Assembly (NCBI RefSeq): GCF_023715785.1
Contig: NZ_JAMBOX010000020.1
Location: 1 to 64,000, forward strand
Direction: 5' to 3'
DNA from: Neobacillus niacini
Lineage (GTDB): Bacteria; Bacillota; Bacilli; Bacillales; Cytobacillaceae
DNA length: 64,000 nucleotides
Position numbers and translations under genes: made by a program. The notes beneath the pieces are model-generated. The model was not told where the DNA came from and did not search any database. It worked only from the letters and a program-made list of their open reading frames with translations. Below are positions 25,717-34,522 of this stretch, in pieces (the first letter of the stretch is position 1; each line of letters begins with the position of its first letter).

Positions 25717-26607
25717 CTAGCAATCAACAAGGTGATACTTTTCCTTTATAAATTCAGCAACTTTGTACAGCTCGGGATGTAATGTTGCTTTAGAAATTCC
25801 AAAAACCATAAGCTGATCGATAATTGATTTCTTACTATCTTTATCAATAATAATTTTATAAGATTGGCTATTACCTTCATTTATAGTAGAAAATTGATCT
25901 CCGATTTCTCTATCTTTTAAACCGAAAATTAAAAAAGCCCCACTTTGCCTAATAATTCGTGCATTAGTTTTACGAGGGAGAAAAAAGTAATTTGTCAGTA
26001 TGTCTTTTGGATTAATAATATTCTCAAAAGCAGGTTTTTCTTTCTTAATTTCATGCAAAAGCCTTTTAATTATCTTCTTATCATTAAACTTTATAATTGT
26101 TTCTTCTAATGGACTTTCCCGCATTTCTAATTGTGCATTTGTAGCTAGATCCGCTATTTCTTCTTTCTCCTCATAATTAAATCTTGGGAGAGAAGATAAA
26201 ATAGATATTGCATCACTATCATACTGTTTAATACTTGACTTATCTGTTTTAATTACAAAAACAACACCATCTTCTTTATAATTTCTTTCACATGCAAAAT
26301 ACAATGCAACCAAAGCATTAGTTGTTACATCAAGCAATCGTGTAGGGACACCATAATGTTGCATCTTTGATAAAATCTCATTATGGAAATTACAACCTTC
26401 AAATTCATGCGCACATTCTGTTAAGATCTGTGTATATATATTATGTTCCTCCTGCCGTAAACCGCCTCTAAAAATTGAAGGAGTTAAATTATAAGAAATT
26501 TTACTTTGTCCCCTATAGAAGATAGTTCCTCCCAGCTTTTCATTTAGCCTTGGGAGCTGATTAAGATATGTTTCAATACTTGTAACCTTTTCAGCTTCAA
26601 GATTCAT
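25717..26607 (-). CDS. FRG-domain protein
   Basis: A 296-residue protein with an FRG domain, named for its Phe-Arg-Gly-type motif (here TIFYRGQSKISYNLTPSIFRGG), followed by MQHYGVPTRLLDVTTNALVALYFAC, the other hallmark of the family. FRG proteins are widespread next to phage-defence genes, but their biochemistry is not settled. The ATG at 26607 is chosen because AAGGAGAG is 6-9 bp upstream; the frame is open for eight more codons. It follows a 38-residue ORF and the 216-residue protein on the same strand, perhaps as one transcription unit. Confidence 0.82.
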   Translation of the reverse strand: MNLEAEKVTSIETYLNQLPRLNEKLGGTIFYRGQSKISYNLTPSIFRGGLRQEEHNIYTQILTECAHEFEGCNFHNEILSKMQHYGVPTRLLDVTTNALVALYFACERNYKEDGVVFVIKTDKSSIKQYDSDAISILSSLPRFNYEEKEEIADLATNAQLEMRESPLEETIIKFNDKKIIKRLLHEIKKEKPAFENIINPKDILTNYFFLPRKTNARIIRQSGAFLIFGLKDREIGDQFSTINEGNSQSYKIIIDKDSKKSIIDQLMVFGISKATLHPELYKVAEFIKEKYHLVDC

Positions 26608-26644
26608 ATATAATCTCTCCTTCCATTCCAATAATTTTTTAATC

Positions 26645-26761
26645 TTAATTCATAGTTACTAAACTCCTATGTATCTCTTCAACTTGGTTATGTAAGATTA
26701 CTAAATGAACTGTGAATTGCAATCTTCCCCTCAATTGATAAGATAAGATGGTTTTACTCAT
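26645..26761 (-). CDS. Possible 38-residue small protein before the FRG gene
   Basis: ATG frame MSKTILSYQLRGRLQFTVHL followed by VILHNQVEEIHRSLVTMN. AAGGAG lies 8 bp upstream. Its start overlaps the end of an upstream open fragment (about 26768-26885, ending ...KWKYLRSRMNE), with overlapping ATGA/TAA signals as in coupled genes. The fragment has no start codon, so this may be one decayed gene split by a frameshift. Not recognised. Confidence 0.35.
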   Translation of the reverse strand: MSKTILSYQLRGRLQFTVHLVILHNQVEEIHRSLVTMN

Positions 26762-26960
26762 TCATTCTACTCCTTAGATATTTCCATTTGCTTATTTCCA
26801 GGTTAACCCCAATATTTTCGGACCAATTACTAGCTAATTCTTCTATTTTCTCAGTTGTTGGATTTCTTTCTCTTTATAACAGCAAAGCCATACACATGCC
26901 ACCTAATAAACAGTACTATTTTAAGCACATAGTTGCCCAAACTAGATTAAATAAAATAAA

Positions 26961-27611
26961 TTAAAACTCAAATGGATCATTATTTATTTCATACGTATTC
27001 AAAGACAGCGGGTATTCTATTTCTGCAAGTACAGTTTTCCCTATTATCCTTGCTGCAAAATAGCTAATAATTGCATCTTCTACTGAAAATAGACGGGCCC
27101 TCTCATCACTCATGTTCACTTCGTGTTTAGCTTTGTTAAATAAAACGATAAAATTAAATAATGAATTAATGAGCACTTTATCAAAAATATTTTTTTCTTT
27201 TGTTTCGTGTGCTAATTTTCCTAAAGTAGATTTGGAGAATCTTAATTTACCCATTAATTTTGTACTGACAACAAAGAGTCTCATAACAGCTTCTAAATGC
27301 ATACCACTATATTGTATAACATGCCTAGCATGCAATCTAACATCTAAGACATCAATCTCAGACCTTGCATACTGCAATGGGCGAAAGAGTTCCCTCTCCA
27401 AACCTCCTGGAAAAGGGTTTTTCTTTGGATCAGCGGGCATACAGTAGCCACCAATTCCACCTATTTTTTGGTCCATTAACCATAAAACTTGGGTTTCATA
27501 TTTTTCTTTCTTTGTTTCTATTTCATCTAGGAAAGCTTTAATATATCCCTTTTGTTCATCACTCAAAAGCTTTTCATAAATAAAGTTGGTCTCTGGAAGT
27601 GCCCCATTCAT
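26961..27611 (-). CDS. Uncharacterised protein, 216 residues
   Basis: Mostly helical soluble protein with no family I can name. Visible features are GGIGGYCMPADPKKNPFPGG, an ARHVIQYSGMHLEAVMRLF helix, and FNKAKHEVNMSDERARLFS, whose NKAKH is like the conserved motif of some inactive HEPN-type helical proteins. Good start: ATG at 27611 with GGAGAGAG 8 bp upstream. It lies 350 bp upstream of the FRG gene on the same strand with only decayed or small ORFs between, so a functional link to FRG is possible but not shown. Confidence 0.6.
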   Translation of the reverse strand: MNGALPETNFIYEKLLSDEQKGYIKAFLDEIETKKEKYETQVLWLMDQKIGGIGGYCMPADPKKNPFPGGLERELFRPLQYARSEIDVLDVRLHARHVIQYSGMHLEAVMRLFVVSTKLMGKLRFSKSTLGKLAHETKEKNIFDKVLINSLFNFIVLFNKAKHEVNMSDERARLFSVEDAIISYFAARIIGKTVLAEIEYPLSLNTYEINNDPFEF

Positions 27612-27808
27612 ATATAACTCTCTCCAATGTAATAAAGTTACAATTCAATTGACTTGCCTTAAATGAAATACCTCTCCATCAAATTTATAATACTTTTCTT
27701 GCTTCTATAGCTTTAAACAACAATGGTCCTTTATGAGATTTCTGCTGATCTTCAATCCTAAATTCAGCAATTTTAACACAATTAAATCTTTTGGTTTTTC
27801 ATTACTGC

Positions 27809-27822
27809 TATACCACGCTATC
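27809..27822. repeat. 14-nt word shared with the palindrome at 51579
   Basis: TATACCACGCTATC is identical at 27809-27822 and 51579-51592. At the second place it forms the right half of a near-palindrome beside the serine recombinase genes. A shared 14-mer can arise by chance in 64 kb, so this is only a candidate half attachment site. Confidence 0.3.
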
Positions 27823-28020
27823 ATTAAAAGCCCTTATTCATTATTCGACAATTTACTTGTTTTTCCTTCCTATTCATGATAATCAAGATACAAATTATTA
27901 CATTTCAGACCAAAATGGTTAACAGAGCTTAGCACCTTCCCTAAATATTCGAAAAAAACCTTATCCTTTATTAGAATAAGACTTTTACATTTATATATTT
28001 CAATTAGAACTTCCTCTATC

Positions 28021-28077
28021 TGACTTGAATGGTGCTCGCAGACATATTGTTGTATCAGTGTTTACCTTATAAAGCAG
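28021..28077. repeat. Dispersed intergenic repeat, copy 2
   Basis: TGACTTGAATGGTGCTCGCA, then GACATATTGTTGTATCAGTG and TTTACCTTATAAAGC. Matches copies at 25385 and 30224. It lies 40 bp left of the predicted left attachment site. Confidence 0.6.
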
Positions 28078-28114
28078 TGTATTTATTTAATACTTACCTT
28101 TTGCAGAGTATCTT

Positions 28115-28148
28115 TTTTCTATTGAATAGTATATTTGTACTGTGCAAC
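28115..28148. repeat. Predicted left attachment site (direct repeat with 59200)
   Basis: TTTTCTATTGAA, one base, AGTAT, two bases, TTGTACTGTGCA, one base, C. The same pattern lies at 59200-59233 just after the integrase gene, with 30 of 34 bases identical. The 12-mers TTTTCTATTGAA and TTGTACTGTGCA are exact in both. I read this as attL of the island; the four mismatches mean the true core is one of the exact blocks or that the site has drifted. Confidence 0.55.
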
Positions 28149-28222
28149 TAATAAAAATTTCTTTTTCTTGTTCTTCTTCAAAAATAAGCGCCCGATTGCT
28201 GAATATTGTTATTGCACAAACA

Positions 28223-28266
28223 AAGGGGCCGCAAAAAATCAGAGTAATGACTTTTTGTGGCCCCTT
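28223..28266. terminator. GC-rich hairpin, possible terminator
   Basis: AAGGGGCCGCAAAAAATCA and TGACTTTTTGTGGCCCCTT are inverted repeats of about 18 bp with few mismatches. It lies 320 bp downstream of the 28587-29975 gene (minus strand). The T run after the stem is poor, so termination is uncertain. Confidence 0.4.
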
Positions 28267-28586
28267 GAAAATCCACTATTTATGTATGACCAACATCAAA
28301 TCGTCTTAGAATTTCAAGAGTAGAAATCTGTACGAGATGTAATCGAAAGATAGAATCTTCTTCATCGGATAATCCCGGATGAAATCCGTGAGGGTGAAGC
28401 CTTATCGTAGTAATAGTCAATAAGAAAAGACGACCACTTTAAAAGCAATCATCTCCAGATGGTTGATCTATTACCTGTATGTTTGTACTGTGTAGCCTAT
28501 GACTTTGTTTTGTTATTATTCTTTTTCAAAATCCCCCAATTGTTATTTGTCATTAATATGTGGCTTTTCTATCATTCATTTACTAC

Positions 28587-29975
28587 CTATTTTCTGTTTT
28601 TCTTTCTAGATTCTCTTTTTTGCTTTTCACTATTCCGCTTACTATTTTGTTTTTTCTTTTTCTTCTTTGATGGGGCTTTTTCTTCGTATATATGTTCAAC
28701 CGCAGGTTTAAGATCTTGATTCAAGTAGTAAACCTTTCTAGTTTGGTAAACTAATTCTGAAAGGTTCATTAATGACTGGAATATATCCCAACAACTTCGT
28801 GTAAAGTCTTTTAATGAAATCACTGGATGGTCTTCATTATCCTCAGTACCTTTTGGGAAATATGTAATTTGTTGACTTTGTATATCCATTTTATAAGTGT
28901 TGTGTCCAATAGCATTTCTTAGTTTATTATTTAAGTAAGGGTACACTATATTATCGTACTCCTCATTTCCATCTACAAACTCTAATTTCGCACCCTTATT
29001 TTTCTTTTTGTAGTCGTCTAATGTAACGACATCTTTCCTTTTTTCTTTCATAAGTTGAAAATTACCACGATATTTAAGATTATTATAAGCTACTATAAGC
29101 TCTAACATTTCCGTGATAACCTCATAAACATCCACATAGAATTGCTTTAATTCCTCAAAGGATACTGTTGTAATACCTTTTTCATATAATTCTGTTTGGG
29201 AACCATTTTTATAAAACTCGATTCCGAAAACGGGAATCATAAATCTAAATTTTTCAATAAATTGCTTAATGCATTCGAATATTTTTTCCTCGTTTCTATG
29301 TATTGAAGTAGAGAAATATTCTATTAAAGTTAAGAATTCTTTATCTTTATTTTTTTTAAGATCGGAAACTTCTTCTCCAATAAATTTGATTTGCTTTTCA
29401 AAGAAATTTTCACTTAATATACTTGATAATAATCTTATGTTTGTTTGTCGAATCGCAATTAAATATTGCAATTCATTATTTAATGGAAATTGCTTATTAC
29501 TAATTTGTTTTTTTAAATCTTTCCTAAGGTATTGGTAATTCCCATTAAACCATAACTCATTAACCCTCCTATACTTTGGCCAGTCATTTTTTATTATAGA
29601 TAGGAACCTTAACGTTCTTTCCTTGAATTCACCCATTCCCTCATCCATCATCCATATGCCACTTGTAAAGAATGGTGGAAAAAGAGTATTTTTAAATTTA
29701 TATGGCTGGAGTTTCTCTGTTAGTAATTCGCCTGATACTTCTATATGAAAATCAGAGTCACCTTTATCTGGTACTTTTTTTACATTATCAAATTCAGTAT
29801 GTGCATTCACATTCAATTGGTCTTGATACATGGTTCCCGTAATCAAAATGCCACATTTCCCACAGTTAAAGCGGATTGGATGCATATCTAACCATCCAAC
29901 TTGAATTCGTATAAGAGTTTTTGCACCACACACTTCGCACTGAAGATTTCCTCTCATCGTAACCACTAATATCAC
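28587..29975 (-). CDS. Zinc-ribbon protein with HEPN-like R-x4-H motif
   Basis: A 462-residue protein not in a named family that I know. The N-terminus holds two Cys pairs (LQCEVCGAKT and RFNCGKCGILITG), a zinc ribbon. The middle is helical. Near residues 353-358 LRNAIGHNTYK gives R-N-A-I-G-H, the R-x4-H pattern of HEPN ribonucleases, preceded by an acidic helix. The tail is lysine-rich (KKKKKKQNSKRN, KQKRESRKKNRK), suitable for nucleic acid binding. HEPN nucleases are common in abortive infection and toxin modules. The start may be the GTG at 29975, a GTG at 29966 or the ATG at 29957; AAGGAAG lies just upstream. First cargo gene inside the left boundary. Confidence 0.7.
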   Translation of the reverse strand: MILVVTMRGNLQCEVCGAKTLIRIQVGWLDMHPIRFNCGKCGILITGTMYQDQLNVNAHTEFDNVKKVPDKGDSDFHIEVSGELLTEKLQPYKFKNTLFPPFFTSGIWMMDEGMGEFKERTLRFLSIIKNDWPKYRRVNELWFNGNYQYLRKDLKKQISNKQFPLNNELQYLIAIRQTNIRLLSSILSENFFEKQIKFIGEEVSDLKKNKDKEFLTLIEYFSTSIHRNEEKIFECIKQFIEKFRFMIPVFGIEFYKNGSQTELYEKGITTVSFEELKQFYVDVYEVITEMLELIVAYNNLKYRGNFQLMKEKRKDVVTLDDYKKKNKGAKLEFVDGNEEYDNIVYPYLNNKLRNAIGHNTYKMDIQSQQITYFPKGTEDNEDHPVISLKDFTRSCWDIFQSLMNLSELVYQTRKVYYLNQDLKPAVEHIYEEKAPSKKKKKKQNSKRNSEKQKRESRKKNRK

Positions 29976-30154
29976 TTCCTTCTACAATTATATACTTTCT
30001 ACAAATTAATACATTTTCCTCCCAAATCATTCATTTGTGTAAGTGTTACGTTATTATCCTGTTTCCTTTGTTTTAAAAAAAGTAATTTATTGCGTAGTAA
30101 TGGTCTACTACGATATATAAGAGTAATTCATAAATTAAACTATTTTGAAATACT

Positions 30155-30187
30155 ACAAAAAAGCAGAGACCCTTATAAGATCTCTGC
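30155..30187 (-). terminator. Terminator after the YaaW-like two-gene cassette
   Basis: On the minus strand, GCAGAGATCTTATAAGGGTC followed by TCTGC forms a stem (GCAGAGA with TCTCTGC) followed by TTTTTTG. It lies about 230 bp after the stop of the 318-residue gene. Confidence 0.65.
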
Positions 30188-30223
30188 AGCATTACTATTT
30201 AACTCTATCTTTGCGACCGCGCA

Positions 30224-30284
30224 ATGGCTTGAGTGGTGGTCCCAGACATTTAAGATGTAGTTGTGTTTACCTTAAAAAATGCCA
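30224..30284. repeat. Dispersed intergenic repeat, copy 3
   Basis: TGGCTTGAGTGGTGGTCCCA, then GACATTTAAGATGTAGTTGTG and TTTACCTTAAAAAATGC. Matches the copies at 25385 and 28021. This one is inside the predicted island, the other two are outside it. Confidence 0.6.
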
Positions 30285-30419
30285 AAAGTTAAATTCTTAC
30301 ATACACTATTGTGGAAGGCGGGAAATCCCCCTTATCATTATAAATAAAAAGCAGAATATCTTTTAAGTTTCTGACAATAATTCACTTACCAAAGAGAATA
30401 TTTGGTTTATTTTTAATAT

Positions 30420-31376
30420 TCACTTATTAAGTTTCAGTTGAACCGATTCACCCGTCCGTATAATTATAAAAGGCGAATCAATCTCTTCAGGAGCACTTAT
30501 TGCTTCCCATGAAGCATAATCTATCTTGTTATTCTCAATAAAACAAATTTCCTCTTGAAAGCTTTCCAGTCTATTTTTGATTTCTTTTATTTGAGTTAAC
30601 CTACTTTTTATAACTGGAACTTGTTCACTGTCTAAAAGAAGAAAATCCGGATTTAAAATATTGCGTTCTTCCATAAATTTGTCTACGAAAAATTTAATAA
30701 AGTTTATCGCCCCATCCAATTCAAAGTTTGATGCGATGAAGTCTTTAAGATATAGTCTAGTTCTAATTTCGCCAACTACCGAAATTATATAAAGAGAAAA
30801 ATACTCATATGCCATTTCGCTAAATGCCAAGATTTTTTTACTTTTAATGATTTTTTCAACGAACAACCCAAAATATGCTTTCGTTTCAGAGAATAATTTA
30901 GATGCATCTAAAAAGTCCATTTTACCCTCACTGCTTTGAGACCTCTTAGTTGCCCTCTCTGCAATTTCAATCGCATTTTTCAATTTTGCTTTAACAGTGT
31001 GTTCCTGCCTATCCCTTATATCTCCAACAATATCAATGATAGAGTCTAATTTTACATCCATCTTTTCTAATTTATTTTCAATTTGATTTACCCTATATGC
31101 CAGATATTCAAAGCCAGCCATAGAAACTGTAAGATTTAATACACTTGATACAGCAGCAATTGAACTCGTAATATTCAACAAATTCAACTGTTCTTGCACT
31201 TTTGGAAGGAATTGATTTATTTTTTCTAAATCAACACGTCCTGTTTCTTTTAAATGGGCAACAAAATAGCCCCTTCTATGTCTGATAGAACCACCGTAAC
31301 GCTTGTATTCTCCGCTTTTCAAACCAACAAGTATGTCTTCAGGTATACCAAATAAGACTTCTATGTCCTTTTCCAT
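30420..31376 (-). CDS. Uncharacterised protein paired with the YaaW-like gene, 318 residues
   Basis: Its ATG overlaps the TAA of the preceding YaaW-like gene (TAATG), so the two are translated together. The N-terminal 70 residues include RYGGSIRHRRGYFVAHLKE. A hydrophobic stretch follows (ITSSIAAVSSVLNLTVSMAGFEYLAY, about 95-120), possibly membrane-inserting. Next is a coiled coil (RVNQIENKLEKMDVKLDSII) and a helical C-terminal half. No enzyme motif is visible and the family is not recognised. The layout of a hydrophobic segment followed by coiled coil resembles pore-forming or effector proteins of defence and toxin pairs; that is inference. Confidence 0.65.
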   Translation of the reverse strand: MEKDIEVLFGIPEDILVGLKSGEYKRYGGSIRHRRGYFVAHLKETGRVDLEKINQFLPKVQEQLNLLNITSSIAAVSSVLNLTVSMAGFEYLAYRVNQIENKLEKMDVKLDSIIDIVGDIRDRQEHTVKAKLKNAIEIAERATKRSQSSEGKMDFLDASKLFSETKAYFGLFVEKIIKSKKILAFSEMAYEYFSLYIISVVGEIRTRLYLKDFIASNFELDGAINFIKFFVDKFMEERNILNPDFLLLDSEQVPVIKSRLTQIKEIKNRLESFQEEICFIENNKIDYASWEAISAPEEIDSPFIIIRTGESVQLKLNK

Positions 31377-32032
31377 TACAAATCATCACCATCCTTAAAA
31401 TCCTGCAATTTAATTTTTTGTCTTAAAAATGCAATATGTATTACCGATGGTGTTGTTTTCTTATATGCGGGACCAGCGAATAATATTAGCAAACCTCCTA
31501 AAACTGCTATTTCTCCCATTAAGGGATATGCTGCTGCTTTAATTTCTCTTCTAAGTAACTGCATGGCAATTTTATTAGCGATTGCGGCAAAAAGCTTGAC
31601 TACTCCTTCAAGAGCAGCAGGGTTTCCCAATATATATTTTAAAATAGCATGATCATCAAGTTCCTGAACACCTTGTTGCTTAAGATATTCTTGAAATTCC
31701 CTTTTCTCCTCCTCTTTTGTGTTTTTCATAAAATCCCGCAAAAACTTTACCATTATTTTCGCTTCAATATTTTGTTCATTTTCATTATCTGTATATTCGA
31801 CTTTTAACTTTCTGGCAACATCCTGAACAATTTCTAAGTACTCAACACCATCAAGTTTTCTAAATAAGTATGCTAAATTATGGCTACCATTATATCTAAT
31901 TTTCCTTATTAGGTCGTCAACACCAACAGATGGGCAGTTCTCTCCATAATTATATTCCATTAAAGTATATAGATCTTCGTCGGTAGCTTTATTTAGTAAA
32001 ACCCGTAATCTTTCTGTAGACTCTCTACTCAT
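31376..32032 (-). CDS. YaaW/DUF3944-like protein
   Basis: A 218-residue protein resembling E. coli YaaW-type (DUF3944) proteins: an N-terminal helical part (TDEDLYTLMEYNYGENCPSV, RYNGSHNLAYLFRKLDG), then EYLEIVQDVARKLKVEY, and the characteristic end AYKKTTPSVIHIAFLRQK. A glycine-rich hydrophobic stretch lies before that end (MGEIAVLGGLLILFAGPAY). The start ATG at 32032 is chosen on AGGGGAT 6-7 bp upstream, and the frame is open 23 codons further. Function of the family is unknown. First gene of a tight pair with the 318-residue protein. Confidence 0.7.
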   Translation of the reverse strand: MSRESTERLRVLLNKATDEDLYTLMEYNYGENCPSVGVDDLIRKIRYNGSHNLAYLFRKLDGVEYLEIVQDVARKLKVEYTDNENEQNIEAKIMVKFLRDFMKNTKEEEKREFQEYLKQQGVQELDDHAILKYILGNPAALEGVVKLFAAIANKIAMQLLRREIKAAAYPLMGEIAVLGGLLILFAGPAYKKTTPSVIHIAFLRQKIKLQDFKDGDDL

Positions 32033-32452
32033 TGCCACATCCCCTAATAACTTTTGTATAAGTAATAAGTAAGGATTTACTAAAATCATTAACAAAAACA
32101 AAAGTGAAATTATCCATCTTATTACGATTTGATTTACTTAATGATTCACCTAACAAATTTCCTGTATTTGTTTTTGTATTTAGGAGAGGGACGGTTATAT
32201 TGCTTTTTATCGAAAGCAGAAGAACCAACCAAATATCTATTTAAATAAAGACTTCATTATTATCAATAATCAAATAAATTAACTCCCAATGTTCCGAAAC
32301 CTTCTCGTCTAAAAAGTAGCCCTCTATTAAATCTCATCTTTCTTGATAGGATAATTCTGATTTCATTCAATTCATTGGGACTTCTTCCTAATTTTTACGA
32401 TGGCTTTCAACATTGTAAGTAGCCAATCATACAAAACTCCAAAAGTTTACAA
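32033..32452. other. Gap between cassettes, no gene seen
   Basis: A minus-strand frame at 32025-32228 has weak composition and overlaps the cassette start, so I do not call it. The stretch should hold the promoter of the YaaW-like cassette; no convincing -35/-10 pair was found. No terminator after the DUF2357 gene was clear. Confidence 0.4.
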
Positions 32453-34519
32453 TTATGGAATTTTACCTAATATGATTGTTCCTTTAAAAATATTATCTTG
32501 AGTAATGAAGTTAATCCTATGGTTAGCAGTTTTATTGCACGTTGGGCAATGTACATCCCAGTTATCCTCAACTTGTAAATTAAAATTATTGGTTGGGTAT
32601 TTAAAAAGAGGTCTTGGATATCTGTAGCTTCTACCTTGTATTATGATATTTCTCAAACCTCTGTCGTTAAACGAACATGAACTACAAAAATTAGCAACCC
32701 ACACTTCATTACATTCTTCACATATATATGTTGTTTTCCATCTTAATTTATTTCCAAAAGGCTCTTTTTCTTCCTTTGTTCCATCTAATTTTTTTCCACA
32801 TTTCGGACAACAAAATTCAAAATTGCTACATTCATGCAACATTCTCTTTAAGAAAATTTCTAAATTTGTATTATTATTAGGGGTAAAATAGAAATGTGCT
32901 ATTTGATGTTGTACTCGATTTGAATTTACAGATTGATGCTTCACATTCCAGTTTAAAGAACTAACATCTGTATGCACTAAAGTACCGGATTTTAACAATA
33001 CTCTTTTATCATTTATAAATAACTCATTTAAATATCTAGTTCCCGAATGTTCTAAGTCATTTAATATTTTGGGCTCACCTTTTTTCATCTTGCTATAGCA
33101 TTTATACTTGGCATCTAACGTATGCATGTACCATTTTCTATTTGAAGAATCAAAAATACCAATAACAAAATCCGGTCTATAACCATTTTCACCAAATGTA
33201 TAGTCATAATAAAGCCCAATATCAAACGGTCTGTTTTCTAATTTAAACTGTTTCTTATATCCGCTTATCGATTTTTGTTCTAAATACTTTTCTTGAACAT
33301 CCTGAATAAATTCGTAGGGATTAACACCCCATTGACTAAATTGCTCAATAATTTTTAGTAAGACCCAAATCTCATAAAGTGTTGGTGACTTTAAGATTGA
33401 TTGAATAAAGAGCCGAAACGATTCTGTTAAAACAGGAGATAAATTCTCATATTCTATAAAAAGCAAAAATACTTCACTATAAAAAGGATGCATACGAAAC
33501 AAATGTGTTTCTTCAATTAATTGTGGTTCACATTGTAGGATTGGATGTTCTAGTAGCCCATCAATTTCTCTACTCATTTTTCCCCAATTGTCAATTCTTT
33601 TCGCCAACTTCGCAGAGTCAGCTTTAATAATTTCAATAAGATTCCGAAAATTTATAGCTAATGGAGACATCTCTCTTTTTTCAACATCTTCTAGTTGATC
33701 CAGTTCATCTTGCAACGACATCAAATATTTTTGTTCTGCAGCCAACTCCATATGAATTCTCTGTTGAAACTCCTCTACCATAAACCTGATCATCCGATGC
33801 TCTTTAATCTCCGTTGTTTTTTCATTAATGGTAGTTGTGACTTTTCCGTTTTGTTTAATTTCATTTTCAATAATTACTGAAGGTGTCCACTTTTTCACTT
33901 GATACAAACTTACTTTCTTTTCTCTTTGAATCAATTCTTGTTCTGGCATTTTCGTAATTTCATAAAAACAATCTAAAAATTGATCAAATAGATTTTTAAA
34001 TTGTTGTTGAGGATAAAAAGGCAATTGAATCCTTTTTAAAATATTTTCCTCTTGATAATCGATTTTTGTTAGATCGTAGGAAAATAGTTCAAAGAGCCTT
34101 CGAACTTCTTGCTGCATTTGTTGGTATTCTTCGATAGACATTGTTCCGGGAGTAATATTAACAGATGCTTTTGCAAACTCGTCACTAAATTGATCATAAG
34201 CGACTACTTCAAAGTTTCCGCCAGCGTTAATTCCAAAAATACTGTCAGTTGTCTGCTTGAAACTATCTTCAATCCATTGTTTTTGATTGTGATACCAAAT
34301 TCCAGATTCGTGATCTAAGGTTAATTGTGCAACTTCATTTTCAAATTGTTTTACAATAACACGGCTTGCATTATCAATTGATACACCAATCTGAGCCATT
34401 CTTTTCTTAATTTTGTTATATTCACATGTGAAGTATTCTTTACCATTAAACTGCAGTTCTTCATGAACTACTAATCTATTTTTTTCCTTAATTACATGAA
34501 AAAGTTTCAACTTAACCAT
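32453..34519 (-). CDS. McrC-like DUF2357 nuclease subunit with C-terminal zinc fingers
   Basis: Probable nuclease partner of the McrB-like ATPase directly upstream. The 688-residue protein has a DUF2357-type N-terminal half and a PD-(D/E)XK core near residues 447-470 (RPDFVIGIF then MHTLDAKYKCYSKM, giving D...DxK). The C-terminal 130 residues contain four Cys pairs (CCPKCG, YICEECNE, CSSCSF, CPTCNKT), so two zinc ribbons. The ATG at 34519 is preferred; a GTG at 34522 lies next to the upstream stop. The pair would make a type IV-like, McrBC-related restriction system. Which DNA modification or structure it reads is unknown. Confidence 0.8.
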   Translation of the reverse strand: MVKLKLFHVIKEKNRLVVHEELQFNGKEYFTCEYNKIKKRMAQIGVSIDNASRVIVKQFENEVAQLTLDHESGIWYHNQKQWIEDSFKQTTDSIFGINAGGNFEVVAYDQFSDEFAKASVNITPGTMSIEEYQQMQQEVRRLFELFSYDLTKIDYQEENILKRIQLPFYPQQQFKNLFDQFLDCFYEITKMPEQELIQREKKVSLYQVKKWTPSVIIENEIKQNGKVTTTINEKTTEIKEHRMIRFMVEEFQQRIHMELAAEQKYLMSLQDELDQLEDVEKREMSPLAINFRNLIEIIKADSAKLAKRIDNWGKMSREIDGLLEHPILQCEPQLIEETHLFRMHPFYSEVFLLFIEYENLSPVLTESFRLFIQSILKSPTLYEIWVLLKIIEQFSQWGVNPYEFIQDVQEKYLEQKSISGYKKQFKLENRPFDIGLYYDYTFGENGYRPDFVIGIFDSSNRKWYMHTLDAKYKCYSKMKKGEPKILNDLEHSGTRYLNELFINDKRVLLKSGTLVHTDVSSLNWNVKHQSVNSNRVQHQIAHFYFTPNNNTNLEIFLKRMLHECSNFEFCCPKCGKKLDGTKEEKEPFGNKLRWKTTYICEECNEVWVANFCSSCSFNDRGLRNIIIQGRSYRYPRPLFKYPTNNFNLQVEDNWDVHCPTCNKTANHRINFITQDNIFKGTIILGKIP

Positions 34520-34522
34520 CAC

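Larger units (their letters stand above)
27612..28586. other. Long gene-poor stretch at the left island boundary
   Basis: No convincing gene. On the minus strand 27870-28061 is an open stretch without a start codon, ending ...GLKCNNLYLDYHE, which looks like a gene remnant. The region also holds dispersed repeat copy 2 (28021), the predicted left attachment site (28115), a 14-nt word shared with 51579, a GC-rich hairpin (28223-28266), and a further TTTGTACTGTGTAGC att-like word near 28486. This mixture is what a repeated insertion site would leave. Confidence 0.5.
29976..30419. other. Gene-free gap with repeat copy and terminator
   Basis: I see no gene. It contains the terminator at 30155-30187, dispersed repeat copy 3 at 30224, and AT-rich DNA that would hold the promoter of the 28587-29975 gene, for which no clear -35/-10 pair was identified. 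Confidence 0.45.

Noticed and set aside
28135..28323. Plus-strand reading frame in the left boundary region
   Set aside because: Low-complexity translation across a hairpin and an att-like repeat, no ribosome binding site.
30420..32032. Zorya-type motor pair
   Set aside because: The proteins have at most one hydrophobic segment each and no MotA/MotB-like pattern or ZorC/ZorD partners.
32025..32228. Small minus-strand gene before the YaaW-like cassette
   Set aside because: It overlaps the start of the better supported gene in another frame, has weak composition and no ribosome binding site.
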